Of a DNA stretch of 9,505 bases, positions 1 through 7,549 are shown in pieces. Numbering within the stretch: the stretch's first letter is position 1; every line of letters begins with the position of its first letter. The position numbers were made by a program, and so were the translations under genes. The stretch spans positions 1-9,505 of the forward strand of contig JAEWAC010000256.1 in the NCBI GenBank assembly GCA_023391895.1, in the 5' to 3' direction. This DNA is from Bacteroidota bacterium. GTDB lineage: Bacteria; Bacteroidota; Bacteroidia; Chitinophagales; Chitinophagaceae. Below the pieces are notes generated by a model, which did not search any database, was not told the origin of the DNA, and was given only the letters and a program-made list of their open reading frames with translations.

Positions 1-443
1 TGGTAGCCCTGCAGCTGCATTTCAAACAGGAGTTCCTGCAGGTCAAAAGGCGCGGTGATCATAGAAAACTCCACCAGCACCAGGTTGTCCTGAAGCGTCA
101 GCAGGGGCTTTTTGTTTTTAAGCTCGCCGTCAAAATGCTCGTCAATAAAATATTCGGCGGCCGCGTTCAGCTCTATCTCCACACCGGCTTCGGTAAGGGC
201 CGGCAGTAGGCTCTCCTTGGTTTGAACAATGATCTCGGACGTATTGGGATAGATTTCCCAAAGCACATGGGGTGTGGTAATGAGTTTTTTATAGCCCAGT
301 GCCGCCAGGCCTTTGATCAATTCTATAGAAGTGGCGGTGTCGGGCGAGCCGTCGTCGATACCTGGCAACAGGTGCGAGTGGAGGTCGGTGCCCAGCCAGC
401 TCAGGTCAGTATTTTCGGTTTTCTTTTTTTTGAAAAAAAACAT
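1..443 (-). CDS. CpsB/YwqE-type protein-tyrosine phosphatase (PHP fold), C-terminus cut by window edge
   Basis: I read this frame directly from the reverse strand. It opens with ATG at 443-441 and stays open for 147 codons to the left edge, so about 100 residues of a family usually near 250 residues are missing. The N-terminus is MFFFKKKKTEN, then the PHP-type metal-binding motif DLHSHLLPGIDDG (residues 20-32), TTPH (56-59) and AAEYFID (95-101), all typical of the CpsB/CapC/YwqE manganese-dependent phosphatases. Known members dephosphorylate the tyrosine kinase that controls capsule or exopolysaccharide chain length and export, and the protein is cytoplasmic. The start codon shares its A with the TGA stop of the upstream glycosyltransferase gene, so translational coupling is likely. 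The family call is strong; the partner kinase is not in this window. Confidence 0.9.
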   Translation of the reverse strand, partial: MFFFKKKKTENTDLSWLGTDLHSHLLPGIDDGSPDTATSIELIKGLAALGYKKLITTPHVLWEIYPNTSEIIVQTKESLLPALTEAGVEIELNAAAEYFIDEHFDGELKNKKPLLTLQDNLVLVEFSMITAPFDLQELLFEMQLQGY

Positions 444-445
444 CA
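441..445 (-). promoter_or_regulatory. TGATG stop/start overlap (translational coupling)
   Basis: The glycosyltransferase stop TGA (445-443) and the phosphatase start ATG (443-441) share one base. This arrangement usually means that terminating ribosomes reinitiate on the second gene, giving linked expression. The overlap is read directly; coupling is inferred. Confidence 0.6.
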
Positions 446-1642
446 CTTCCTCTTTTTTTGCTGAAGCAGTTCGTAATACAGAGCCGACATATCGTTCATC
501 AGGCGCTGGTAGCTGAAGCGCTGCAGCACATGCTCCCGACCGGTACGCCCCATCCTATTGCGCAAAGCATCGTCTTCTACCAGCCGCAGTAAATGCCCTG
601 CAAAGGTATCACCATCCTGCACATTGGCCAGCAGAGCCGTTTCGCCTTCCTGCACAATATCGGATATGCCGCCCACCCGGGTAGAAACAATGGGCCTGTT
701 GGCCGCCTGCGCTTCAATTAAGCTTACCGGCGTGCCCTCATTGAAAGAAGTAAGGGTGACGATATCCAGCCCGGCATTGATAAAATCCACATCGCTACGC
801 CAGGAGGTAAACACCAATGGGTGTGGATGGGCCGTATCTTTTTCGGTCGTAAAAAGTATACCGGCCTGCCGGGCAACATTTTCCAGGTCGGCCCTTGTTT
901 CGCCATCGCCAATAATAAAAGCTTTTACCTTTTTACGGCTGGCGTGCAGCACATGGGCAATGGCTTTCATAAAAAGGTAATGGTTTTTTACCGGCACCAG
1001 CCGGCCGATAATGCCAATGGCGATTTCTTCTTCCGCCAATCCAAATTCCGTTCTAAACTTTGCCCGTTTACAATCCTGATCGGTGGCAAACTTATCCAGG
1101 TCCAGTCCCAGTTGAATGAGCCGGAACTTATGCGTCGGTGCAATTTTAAAATCGTCCACCAGTTCCTTGCGCTGCTGTTCGCTGATGGCAATAATGGCAT
1201 CCGACTTACGGGCCAGGTAGCGCTCCGTATTGATAAAAAAGTTGGTTTTGATAGAATTGAAATAAGAATGAAACACATGCCCGTGGAAGGTATGCACAAT
1301 GGCGGGCACCTTAGTAGCGGAAGCGGCCAGCCGGCCGATGGCTCCTGGCTTGGCGGCGTGAGTATGTACAATATCGGGCTTAAAATCCTTGATGAGTTTT
1401 TTGAGCTTCAGGTAAGCCTTATAATCCGAGGCCGGGCTGATGGAACGGCCCATACCTGAGATGGTGGTATAGTTAATTCCTAAATGATCGGTCAGGAACT
1501 CGGCACCTTTTTCATGGTCTTCTTTTTCACCTACTACCAGTAAGGTTTCAAATTCGGGTGCGAGGTACTTCGTCAGGTAGGTGGCGTTCAGTACGGGCCC
1601 GCCCACCGCCAGGCGGTTTAGTATGCGTAAAACTCGGGGCAT
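443..1642 (-). CDS. GT4-family glycosyltransferase
   Basis: A 399-residue GT-B fold glycosyltransferase that probably adds a sugar from a nucleotide-sugar donor to a lipid-linked glycan at the cytoplasmic membrane face. The N-terminal acceptor domain (about 1-190) contains the GT4-typical HTHAAKPGAIGRLAA stretch (93-107). The C-terminal donor domain starts near 205 with GIIGRLVPVKNH, and carries the E-x7-E motif with E302 and E310 in FNEGTPVSLIEA, followed by RPIVSTRVGGISDIV. No signal peptide or membrane span is visible, and length is normal for the family. The ATG at 1642-1640 has no Shine-Dalgarno, as expected in Bacteroidota. It is first in a minus-strand unit with the PHP phosphatase, which it overlaps by one base (TGATG). 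Donor and acceptor sugar cannot be deduced from sequence alone. Confidence 0.93.
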   Translation of the reverse strand: MPRVLRILNRLAVGGPVLNATYLTKYLAPEFETLLVVGEKEDHEKGAEFLTDHLGINYTTISGMGRSISPASDYKAYLKLKKLIKDFKPDIVHTHAAKPGAIGRLAASATKVPAIVHTFHGHVFHSYFNSIKTNFFINTERYLARKSDAIIAISEQQRKELVDDFKIAPTHKFRLIQLGLDLDKFATDQDCKRAKFRTEFGLAEEEIAIGIIGRLVPVKNHYLFMKAIAHVLHASRKKVKAFIIGDGETRADLENVARQAGILFTTEKDTAHPHPLVFTSWRSDVDFINAGLDIVTLTSFNEGTPVSLIEAQAANRPIVSTRVGGISDIVQEGETALLANVQDGDTFAGHLLRLVEDDALRNRMGRTGREHVLQRFSYQRLMNDMSALYYELLQQKKRK

Positions 1643-1656
1643 GTTCTTAAATATGA

Positions 1657-1665
1657 GCGAAAATA
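1657..1665 (-). promoter_or_regulatory. Candidate -7 box for the glycosyltransferase/phosphatase unit
   Basis: On the reverse strand this reads TATTTTCGC, one mismatch from the Bacteroidota -7 consensus TAnnTTTG over its first eight bases, and lies 14 nt upstream of the glycosyltransferase ATG. The same nonamer occurs on the forward strand at 1710-1718, facing the divergent gene. I see no convincing -33 TTG element at normal spacing, so this is tentative. Confidence 0.35.
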
Positions 1666-1709
1666 GGTAATGAAATGAAGTATAAGGCAGAGAAGCGGCT
1701 GTGAAATCT

Positions 1710-1718
1710 TATTTTCGC
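1710..1718 (+). promoter_or_regulatory. Candidate -7 box for the membrane protein gene
   Basis: TATTTTCGC, a one-mismatch match to TAnnTTTG followed by C, ends 19 nt before the GTG start at 1738. It is the inverted copy of the box at 1657-1665. A -33 element is not obvious. The element could instead be one half of a shared operator between the divergent genes. Confidence 0.35.
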
Positions 1719-1737
1719 CCCTGAAGAAAACAAGCCT

Positions 1738-3111
1738 GTGCAGTATTTAACGACCTGGGATCTTATTCTTACGCCAATTTATTTAATTATTCTGACTGCC
1801 ATTGCCAAGCGGCAACGGGATAAGCGTTATCCCGAGGGTCATCCGCTCCGGCGATATTACTTACCCGGTCTGTATGTAAAATTCTTTGGAGCTATTTTCA
1901 TTGCTTTGATCTACCAGTATTATTATGGTGGGGGGGATACTTATAACTTCTTTCATCACAGCCGTGTAATCAATTCTGCCTTTAGTGATTCCTTTTCCAC
2001 ATGGTGGAAGCTGATTTTAAGATCTTCTGTGGAAACTAACCCTGAATTGTATGACTACCGTATACGAATGTTTTGGTACAATGATCCGGCCTCTTATTTG
2101 GTAAGTGTTATTGGTGCTGTCTTTGGATTATTGAACAGCACATCCTATATCCCCATTGCCCTTCTATTTGCTTTCTTTTCTTATACTGGCATATGGGCCA
2201 TGTACAGGACTTTCACTACGCTTTACCCATCCTTACATAAACAATTGGCAGTCGCGTTTCTTTTTATCCCCAGCATATTCGTGTGGGGCTCTGCCATTTT
2301 TAAAGACACGGTTTGTATGTTTGGATTGGGCTGGCTGACTTATACCGTTTTCCGGATCTTTATCAATAAGGATTTTTCTGTAAAAAATGTTTTCCTGCTC
2401 GTCCTTAGCTTTTACCTGCTGTATAAAGTTAAAATTTACATCCTGATGGCCTTTTTACCGGCACTGGCTATCTGGCTTTTAACCACCTATTCTTCCCGTA
2501 TCGCTTCCAATGCTTTGCGCTGGGTAGTAAGATTTGCTTTTATAGCGTTTTTATTAGTCGCTTTTATATTTGCGGCCCGTCTTTTTGCAGAAGAATTGCA
2601 CAAGTACTCTTTAGAGAATATAGCAGAAACCGCAGCCACTACCCGTGGATGGATTAATTATGCTTCAGGAGACGAAGGTTCTGCCTACGATCTTGGAGAG
2701 TTCGATCCCAGCATTGGCGGCATGATCAAAAAATTTCCACAGGCAGTGGTCGTAACTTTATTCCGCCCCTTTCCCTGGGAAGCCCGCAAGGTGATCGTGT
2801 TGCTTTCAGCTCTGGAAGCCCTGGCATTTGTTTATTTTACGTTCCGGGCATTCAGGAAAAGAGGGTTGGGCTCCGGTTTTAAAATGATCTTTAAGGACCC
2901 TAATTTATTTTTCTGCTTTACCTTCTCCATCATTTTTGCCTTTGCAGTGGGTATATCATCCTACAACTTTGGCGCCCTTTCCCGCTACAAGATCCCTTGC
3001 CTGCCTTTTTATGCAACCATGCTGATTGTACTCCTCTACAAAGATCAGCAACCGGCACCAGCGCCCGTACGGAAGCGACCTGTAGACCGACCCTTTCAGC
3101 CGGCTATATAA
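1738..3111 (+). CDS. Polytopic membrane protein, Wzy polymerase / GT-C-like, function unassigned
   Basis: A 457-residue protein starting with GTG, with roughly 11-12 hydrophobic spans, among them about 8-24, 46-63, 117-155, 168-208, 215-250, 263-285, 345-370 and 388-428. I do not recognise it as a named gene. Features resembling polysaccharide polymerases (EpsG/Wzy) or GT-C transferases are YGGGDTYNFFH (about residue 63-73) after the second span, an FVWGSAIFKDTVCMFG stretch with a conserved-looking KD at the start of a span, a hydrophilic, probably periplasmic loop at about 286-336, and SRYKIPCLPFY near the C-terminus, similar to the RYrlPilPf end of many GT-C and polymerase proteins. The last 20 residues are proline- and arginine-rich and probably cytoplasmic. 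It diverges from the glycosyltransferase and overlaps asnB convergently. A polymerase role is inferred from topology and context. Confidence 0.8.
   Translation: MQYLTTWDLILTPIYLIILTAIAKRQRDKRYPEGHPLRRYYLPGLYVKFFGAIFIALIYQYYYGGGDTYNFFHHSRVINSAFSDSFSTWWKLILRSSVETNPELYDYRIRMFWYNDPASYLVSVIGAVFGLLNSTSYIPIALLFAFFSYTGIWAMYRTFTTLYPSLHKQLAVAFLFIPSIFVWGSAIFKDTVCMFGLGWLTYTVFRIFINKDFSVKNVFLLVLSFYLLYKVKIYILMAFLPALAIWLLTTYSSRIASNALRWVVRFAFIAFLLVAFIFAARLFAEELHKYSLENIAETAATTRGWINYASGDEGSAYDLGEFDPSIGGMIKKFPQAVVVTLFRPFPWEARKVIVLLSALEALAFVYFTFRAFRKRGLGSGFKMIFKDPNLFFCFTFSIIFAFAVGISSYNFGALSRYKIPCLPFYATMLIVLLYKDQQPAPAPVRKRPVDRPFQPAI
3096..3111. other. 16-bp convergent overlap of two coding 3' ends
   Basis: The forward membrane protein gene ends with TAA at 3109-3111, while the reverse asparagine synthetase gene ends with TGA at 3098-3096. 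The two coding regions therefore share 16 bp tail to tail, leaving no room for an intergenic terminator. The 8-bp palindrome AGCCGGCT (3098-3105) lies inside the overlap but has no T tract. Confidence 0.85.
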
Positions 3112-5000
3112 TGCTTCCACCAATGCTGGAAAACGAGTAAGGCCCAGATGATGGCATGGCTGTCGCCAGGGTTGCTGGAATGAAGCTGCTTCTTTAGTGC
3201 CTGAATAGAAGGAAGATTGAAGATCTCCTGCTCTCTAATAAATTGATCACTTAGTAAATCTTTATCAATAAGGCCCCACAACTCCTTACGGAACCAATCC
3301 AGCAGCGGGATCTCAAAGCCGTGCTTAGGACGGTTATAAATTTCTTCCGGCAAATACTTTCGGAATGCATCCTGTACAATGCGCTTCTTCATGGAGGCGT
3401 CCACTTTATAGGCGGTTGGTAAGCCAAAAGCAAAGCCCACTACGTGCTGGTCCAGGAAAGGGCTCCTTATCTCCAGGCTATTGGCCATGCTCATGAGATC
3501 CACTTTTACCAGCATATCACTTACCAGCACCAGGTTCATGTCAGCCAATAACACTTCGTTGAAGTCATCTCCTTTAATAAAGCCGGTAAACTCCTTTTTG
3601 ATAGCGCCGGGTATAGAACGGTTGATCTGGTCCTTAATTTTTGGATGCAAAAGGTTCATACTTTCAGATTCTGTCTGAAAAGTAGCCCACCGCCAGTAGC
3701 GCTCTGCGGCACTTAATTGGGCGCCTTCTGCAAACCGGTGCAGTTGACGAAACTTATTCGTTAACTTATTGTTCCGGCTTTTGGGCAAAAGCTTCCAAAG
3801 AGGTGCCCCTAATTTTACAGCGGTATTGAGGAGTCCGCCCTGCCGCATGCGCCATTCAGCCGCATGCTTGTTGTAGCCGCCAAACACTTCATCCCCGCCG
3901 TCGCCGGAAAGTGCCACCGTCACATGCTTACGGGTATAATAACTTAAAATAAATTCAGGAATAGCGGAGGAATCTGCAAAAGGCTCATCTATATATTGCA
4001 ACACACTATGTACATGTTCTAAAAAGTCGTTGTTGCTTAAAGAAAAAACGGTATGATCTGTGTGGTATTTTTTAGCTACTAGCTGCGCATAATGTGTTTC
4101 GTCAAAAAAAGGATGGTCTTTATAGCCAATCGAAAAGGTATTCAGCTTTTGTGTATGTCGGGCGGCTAAAGCCACCACTACTGAAGAATCAATACCGCCA
4201 CTTAAAAAAGATCCCAGCGGCACATCAGAGATCATCCGGCTCTTTACCGCATCATCCATTAAACTAACCAGCTTTTGCTGAGCAGCTTCATAGGTATACT
4301 CGTCATACCGCTCCGGTGCCACTTGCAGTTCATAAAACGGCTGTTCGTTTACTACATTTTCTTTGATAGTTATATAATGTCCTAGCTTTAACTTTCTTAC
4401 GCCTTTCACTAGGCTATAGGGCTGCGGCACATAGTTGAGTTGGAAATATACAGGCAGTAGATCCCAATTTACCGATTTAGGAACCCCTGCCTTCAATAAA
4501 GCCTTCATTTCCGATGCAAAAATGATCTTATCCTCATCATGGTATATCAGCAACGGTTTTTTGCCATAGCGATCCCGAACGATCACCAGTTCGTTTGTTT
4601 GTGCATCATAAACAGCAGCAGCATAAAACCCTTGCAGCAAGGAAAATGCTTTTTCTTTTAGTTTAGTGAATAAAAGAAGAAATACTTCCGTATCCGAATG
4701 GGAACGCAATCCTTGCTGCTCTTCTGCTGAAAGGTATTGCTGTTGCAGTTGATGGTAATTGAAAATTTCCCCATTGAAAATAATGGTATATCGGCCATCG
4801 GGTGTGGTCATGGGTTGATCACCGGCACAGGATGTATCAATAATGGAAAGGCGGCGGTGTCCTAAGGCCACATTATCTTTATTAAACACACTCCCACCAT
4901 CAGGACCTCGTTTAACTAACGCTTGGTTTGCCTCTTGAACTTTTCCAAGAAATTGCTGTCCTCTAGTTGAAAAAATAAAAGCACCACTAATACCGCACAT
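3096..5000 (-). CDS. asnB: Asparagine synthetase, glutamine-hydrolysing
   Basis: A complete 634-residue class II amidotransferase, normal length for the bacterial AsnB-like family. The protein starts MCGISGAF with the nucleophile Cys2 exposed after Met removal. The glutaminase domain shows RRLSIID (49-55), FNGEIFNY (75-82) and SDTEVF (102-107). The synthetase domain carries the ATP-pyrophosphatase PP-loop SGGIDSS (267-273) and SGDGGDEVFGGY (365-376), then MANSLEIRSPFLDQHV near the C-terminus. The standard reaction is ATP-dependent amidation of aspartate using glutamine. Members encoded inside surface-polysaccharide loci are sometimes thought to amidate sugar acids or other glycan precursors instead, so this paralogue may serve the polysaccharide; that is inference from location. 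The ATG at 5000 has no Shine-Dalgarno. The gene is convergent with, and overlaps, the membrane protein gene. Confidence 0.95.
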   Translation of the reverse strand: MCGISGAFIFSTRGQQFLGKVQEANQALVKRGPDGGSVFNKDNVALGHRRLSIIDTSCAGDQPMTTPDGRYTIIFNGEIFNYHQLQQQYLSAEEQQGLRSHSDTEVFLLLFTKLKEKAFSLLQGFYAAAVYDAQTNELVIVRDRYGKKPLLIYHDEDKIIFASEMKALLKAGVPKSVNWDLLPVYFQLNYVPQPYSLVKGVRKLKLGHYITIKENVVNEQPFYELQVAPERYDEYTYEAAQQKLVSLMDDAVKSRMISDVPLGSFLSGGIDSSVVVALAARHTQKLNTFSIGYKDHPFFDETHYAQLVAKKYHTDHTVFSLSNNDFLEHVHSVLQYIDEPFADSSAIPEFILSYYTRKHVTVALSGDGGDEVFGGYNKHAAEWRMRQGGLLNTAVKLGAPLWKLLPKSRNNKLTNKFRQLHRFAEGAQLSAAERYWRWATFQTESESMNLLHPKIKDQINRSIPGAIKKEFTGFIKGDDFNEVLLADMNLVLVSDMLVKVDLMSMANSLEIRSPFLDQHVVGFAFGLPTAYKVDASMKKRIVQDAFRKYLPEEIYNRPKHGFEIPLLDWFRKELWGLIDKDLLSDQFIREQEIFNLPSIQALKKQLHSSNPGDSHAIIWALLVFQHWWKHYIAG

Positions 5001-5220
5001 AAATTAAGTTGATTAAAATAACAAAGAAATGTAGTTGTAGGATATATTTTAAACTTATTGAATTAACTTTTTCCTTTCACAATTTAAATATTGTTATTCC
5101 TATCTGATTATTATTCTTAAGTAAATTGATGAAGATAATTATCAGAGAAGGATCTACATATACGTGAATAACTTACATAAAAACAGCATATTAATTTAGA
5201 CTTTAACAGGACCAACTAAG
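5001..5220. other. AT-rich gene-free gap between the beta-helix gene and asnB
   Basis: This 220-bp stretch has no credible ORF. It holds the 3' flank of the beta-helix gene and the 5' flank of asnB, both on the minus strand. A weak -7-like sequence TTTCTTTG (reverse strand, 5029-5022) lies 21 nt upstream of the asnB ATG, and a 10-bp palindrome GATAATTATC sits at 5134-5143. I see no strong hairpin plus T tract that would terminate the beta-helix transcript, so readthrough into asnB is possible. Confidence 0.6.
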
Positions 5221-6654
5221 CTACTGTGGATAAACGATCTTATTACCTCCTTCATCTACATTAAACTTGGCACCATAACCATTAAGATAATATCCCTTCT
5301 GCTTTGCTTCTTTATTGGCAAATTGGAAGGTACAATCTTTGATTCGTGCTCCCCGCATTACTGCAACGAAATCTTTTGCAGGCAAATTGGCATTGTTCAT
5401 GATAAAGTTGCATTTATTAAACTGATATTTCTCTTCAGGATTTAGGTTTGCATTTCCTTCAATCCACATCAATTTCTTTTTATTAGAAACAAAAGTACAT
5501 TCCGAAAAAGTCACCCTTTTTCTATAATTGGACTCTATTAAAAAGTTGCCAAACGGCTCCTTACCTTCATATTGCTTATCCTCGAAGTGGGACTTAATAA
5601 ATTTAGTTGCATCACTTTCAGCTCCTGCACTATAGCCATGAACAAAGGAACCATAAACATTACACCCCTCAAAAGTGTAAGCAGGTTTTGTAACCCAAAT
5701 AGACCAGGTAGTTACTCCCCAAAAAGTACAATTCTTGAAAGTACAATCCCGACTGTTTCCATTATCAGCTACTAAGCCGGCCCCCTTATTATTGATAAAT
5801 TCACAATCTTCAAACTTACCGCCTCTAATGGGCCCTACTTCAGCTTCAATATCCACACCAGCACCTGGAGGTGAACCGATGCTACCTTTGCCAGTATGAT
5901 TGAATTTGCATCCTTTAACCTTCAGGCCATTTCCTCCAATCCAGGACAATCCTTGTCGGCCATTATATTCAATTACATTGTTTTGCAGCTTAATTTCATC
6001 ATTTGTATTGCTTTCCTTATTGGAAACAATTATTCCATCTAAAGCAAAATGATGAGCTTTGATGCCTTCAACAGTTATCTTTTTACTGTTTTTGATAAAA
6101 ATACCATTATGAGGTAATTGCCTACCTACATCGCCATATACCCCACCGAGTATAACACCTTGATTATTTCCATCCATTTCAATATTATTTATAAAAACAT
6201 CTTCAGAGTTTTCAATGAGTATACAATTACCTATAAAAGCAGCCCAAGCATATTTTACAAAGTATTTGCTGTTTGAATGAGGCAGTCCAGTTTCAGGGTT
6301 AAATGCTCCAAACCGCAGACTGTCCTTATATTTAAATTTGGCCCCAGGCTTTCCTTCAATCGAAAAATTTTGAACGTTTTCAAAGCGTAATACATTATAC
6401 CCATAGTAAGCAGGTTTGGAATTTTGTCCTTTTGTAAACTCCTGTCTTCCTACAATATAAGTTCCTTTTGAAATAATCAATTTTCCTTGCCCCTTTCTTT
6501 TATTAAAAAACTCTGCCGCCCTTTCAAATGCAGCATGGTCATCTGTTTTACCATCACCTCTTGCACCAAATGACTTAATATCTCTCTTGCGATAAGACTG
6601 TGTATAAGCAGAAAAGAATAGAAAAAGGAAAAAAAGGGGAAAAGTAACTTTCAT
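5221..6654 (-). CDS. Secreted right-handed beta-helix protein, pectate-lyase-3-like
   Basis: A 477-residue protein with a signal peptide of about 18-20 residues (MKVTF, a Leu/Phe-rich core, then SAYTQS) and no lipobox cysteine. It therefore probably leaves the cytoplasm by signal peptidase I. Residues 25-46 (DIKSFGARGDGKTDDHAAF) match the N-terminal signature of the pectate lyase superfamily type 3 and related tail-spike or epimerase-like beta-helices. The rest is repetitive, with eight xxC-x-[FV] turns (KGCKF, EDCEF, RDCTF, KNCTF, EGCNV, SECTF, NKCNF, KDCTF) that suggest a cysteine ladder up the helix. Known relatives bind, cleave or epimerise acidic polysaccharides. Here the cluster suggests processing of the locus's own glycan, but no catalytic residue can be assigned with confidence. 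Base composition is visibly more AT-rich than that of the glycosyltransferase. An IS3 element ends 12 bp before the ATG. Confidence 0.87.
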   Translation of the reverse strand: MKVTFPLFFLFLFFSAYTQSYRKRDIKSFGARGDGKTDDHAAFERAAEFFNKRKGQGKLIISKGTYIVGRQEFTKGQNSKPAYYGYNVLRFENVQNFSIEGKPGAKFKYKDSLRFGAFNPETGLPHSNSKYFVKYAWAAFIGNCILIENSEDVFINNIEMDGNNQGVILGGVYGDVGRQLPHNGIFIKNSKKITVEGIKAHHFALDGIIVSNKESNTNDEIKLQNNVIEYNGRQGLSWIGGNGLKVKGCKFNHTGKGSIGSPPGAGVDIEAEVGPIRGGKFEDCEFINNKGAGLVADNGNSRDCTFKNCTFWGVTTWSIWVTKPAYTFEGCNVYGSFVHGYSAGAESDATKFIKSHFEDKQYEGKEPFGNFLIESNYRKRVTFSECTFVSNKKKLMWIEGNANLNPEEKYQFNKCNFIMNNANLPAKDFVAVMRGARIKDCTFQFANKEAKQKGYYLNGYGAKFNVDEGGNKIVYPQ

Positions 6655-6666
6655 AGTAGTTGGTTT

Positions 6667-6678
6667 TGAAAGCTTCCC
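6667..6678 (+). repeat. Terminal inverted repeat of the IS3 element (orfB side)
   Basis: TGAAAGCTTCCC. It pairs with the other end as TG, three mismatches, then seven identical bases GCTTCCC. It starts directly after orfB: the TAA stop begins on the next base inward. Confidence 0.65.
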
Positions 6679-7545
6679 TTAATTAGTAGCGCTTAAAACT
6701 ATAGCTTTCCATTCAATACTGTCATCTTTCTGGAACGTTGGAAAATCCTCTTTTCCTTGATGACGCTTCAGAAAGCTTACTGGTGGCTGGTAGTTCAGTG
6801 ATTTATGTGGTCGCTGATTGTTGTAAATCCACATCCAGGCATGTGCCATTACTTGAGCTTCTTTTAGCCGGGTAAAGATATACGCATCCAGCACTTCTTC
6901 GCGAAAGCTCCGGTTAAACCGCTCCATGTACCCATTTTGATACGGCTTGCCCTTTTCGATAAACTTGATTGCTATGCCCCTTTTCTCCGCCCACTGGACC
7001 ATGGCTGCTGCGATGAACTCCGGGCCATTATCTACCCTTATTTTGCCAGGACAGCCTCGCCAGGCAATCAGCCCATCCAACTCCCTGATGCCCCTCTTGG
7101 AGGACAAACTAGTGTCCATGGTAATGGCCAGGGCTTCCCGGTTGTAGTCGTCTATGACGTTCAAAGAACGGAAGGTTACTCCATTACTCAAGCTGTCGTG
7201 CATAAAATCCATCGACCAGGTAATGTTTGGATAAATTGGCTGCAGCAGGGGTTCCATAATACGAGCCGGTAGTCGCTTTTTGTGCTTTCTTCGAAAATTC
7301 AGTCCCATTTCGGTGTAGATCCTATAAACCCTTTTATGGTTCCACTTAAAGTGGCAGTTGCGCAAGTGGTAGTGCATCATCCAAAAGCCCCAGCGGTTGT
7401 TCACCAAAGCCAGCTCTGAGAGCTGATCCCGCACGGGCTGATCTGCATTGGGTTTGGGTTTATAGTAATACACCGAAGGGTGCCAATCAAAGAGTTTAAA
7501 GGCCTGCCGTAGACTCATGTTGTGCTGCTCACACACATAGTCCAC
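6679..7545 (-). CDS. IS3-family transposase OrfB (DDE catalytic part)
   Basis: A 288-codon reading frame if counted from GTG at 7545; probably produced mainly as the C-terminal part of an OrfAB fusion of about 384 residues, because the phase is open upstream through the orfA slippery site. It is an rve-type integrase core with catalytic residues D113 (TWSMDFMHD), D172 (IRVDNGPEF) and E208 (NGYMERF). The spacing between D172 and E208 is exactly 35 residues, the DD35E signature. The segments MDFMHDSLSNG, FRSLNVIDDYNREAL and PYQNGYMERFNRSFREEVLDAY match IS407-type transposases. No internal stop or missing catalytic residue is seen, so the enzyme looks intact. The protein would cut and join the ends of its own element. 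Confidence 0.93.
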   Translation of the reverse strand: MDYVCEQHNMSLRQAFKLFDWHPSVYYYKPKPNADQPVRDQLSELALVNNRWGFWMMHYHLRNCHFKWNHKRVYRIYTEMGLNFRRKHKKRLPARIMEPLLQPIYPNITWSMDFMHDSLSNGVTFRSLNVIDDYNREALAITMDTSLSSKRGIRELDGLIAWRGCPGKIRVDNGPEFIAAAMVQWAEKRGIAIKFIEKGKPYQNGYMERFNRSFREEVLDAYIFTRLKEAQVMAHAWMWIYNNQRPHKSLNYQPPVSFLKRHQGKEDFPTFQKDDSIEWKAIVLSATN

Positions 7546-7549
7546 CAGC

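Noticed and set aside
222..516. Two short forward ORFs at 222-464 and 313-516
   Set aside because: They are antisense to the PHP phosphatase and the end of the glycosyltransferase, and show no family features.
821..1459. Forward ORF of 212 codons opposite the glycosyltransferase gene
   Set aside because: It lies wholly antisense to a clear GT4 gene with intact motifs and has no recognisable domain; it is a by-product of that gene's codon use.
3098..3105. Palindrome AGCCGGCT as a bidirectional terminator
   Set aside because: It is only 8 bp with no loop and no T tract on either side; probably coincidental.
5221..6654. Calling the beta-helix protein a true pectate lyase
   Set aside because: Only the fold signature is visible. 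I could not identify the calcium-binding and catalytic residues, so a substrate-specific name is not justified.
6937..7272. Forward ORFs opposite the IS3 transposase
   Set aside because: They are antisense to the DDE domain, which has all catalytic residues; no independent support.
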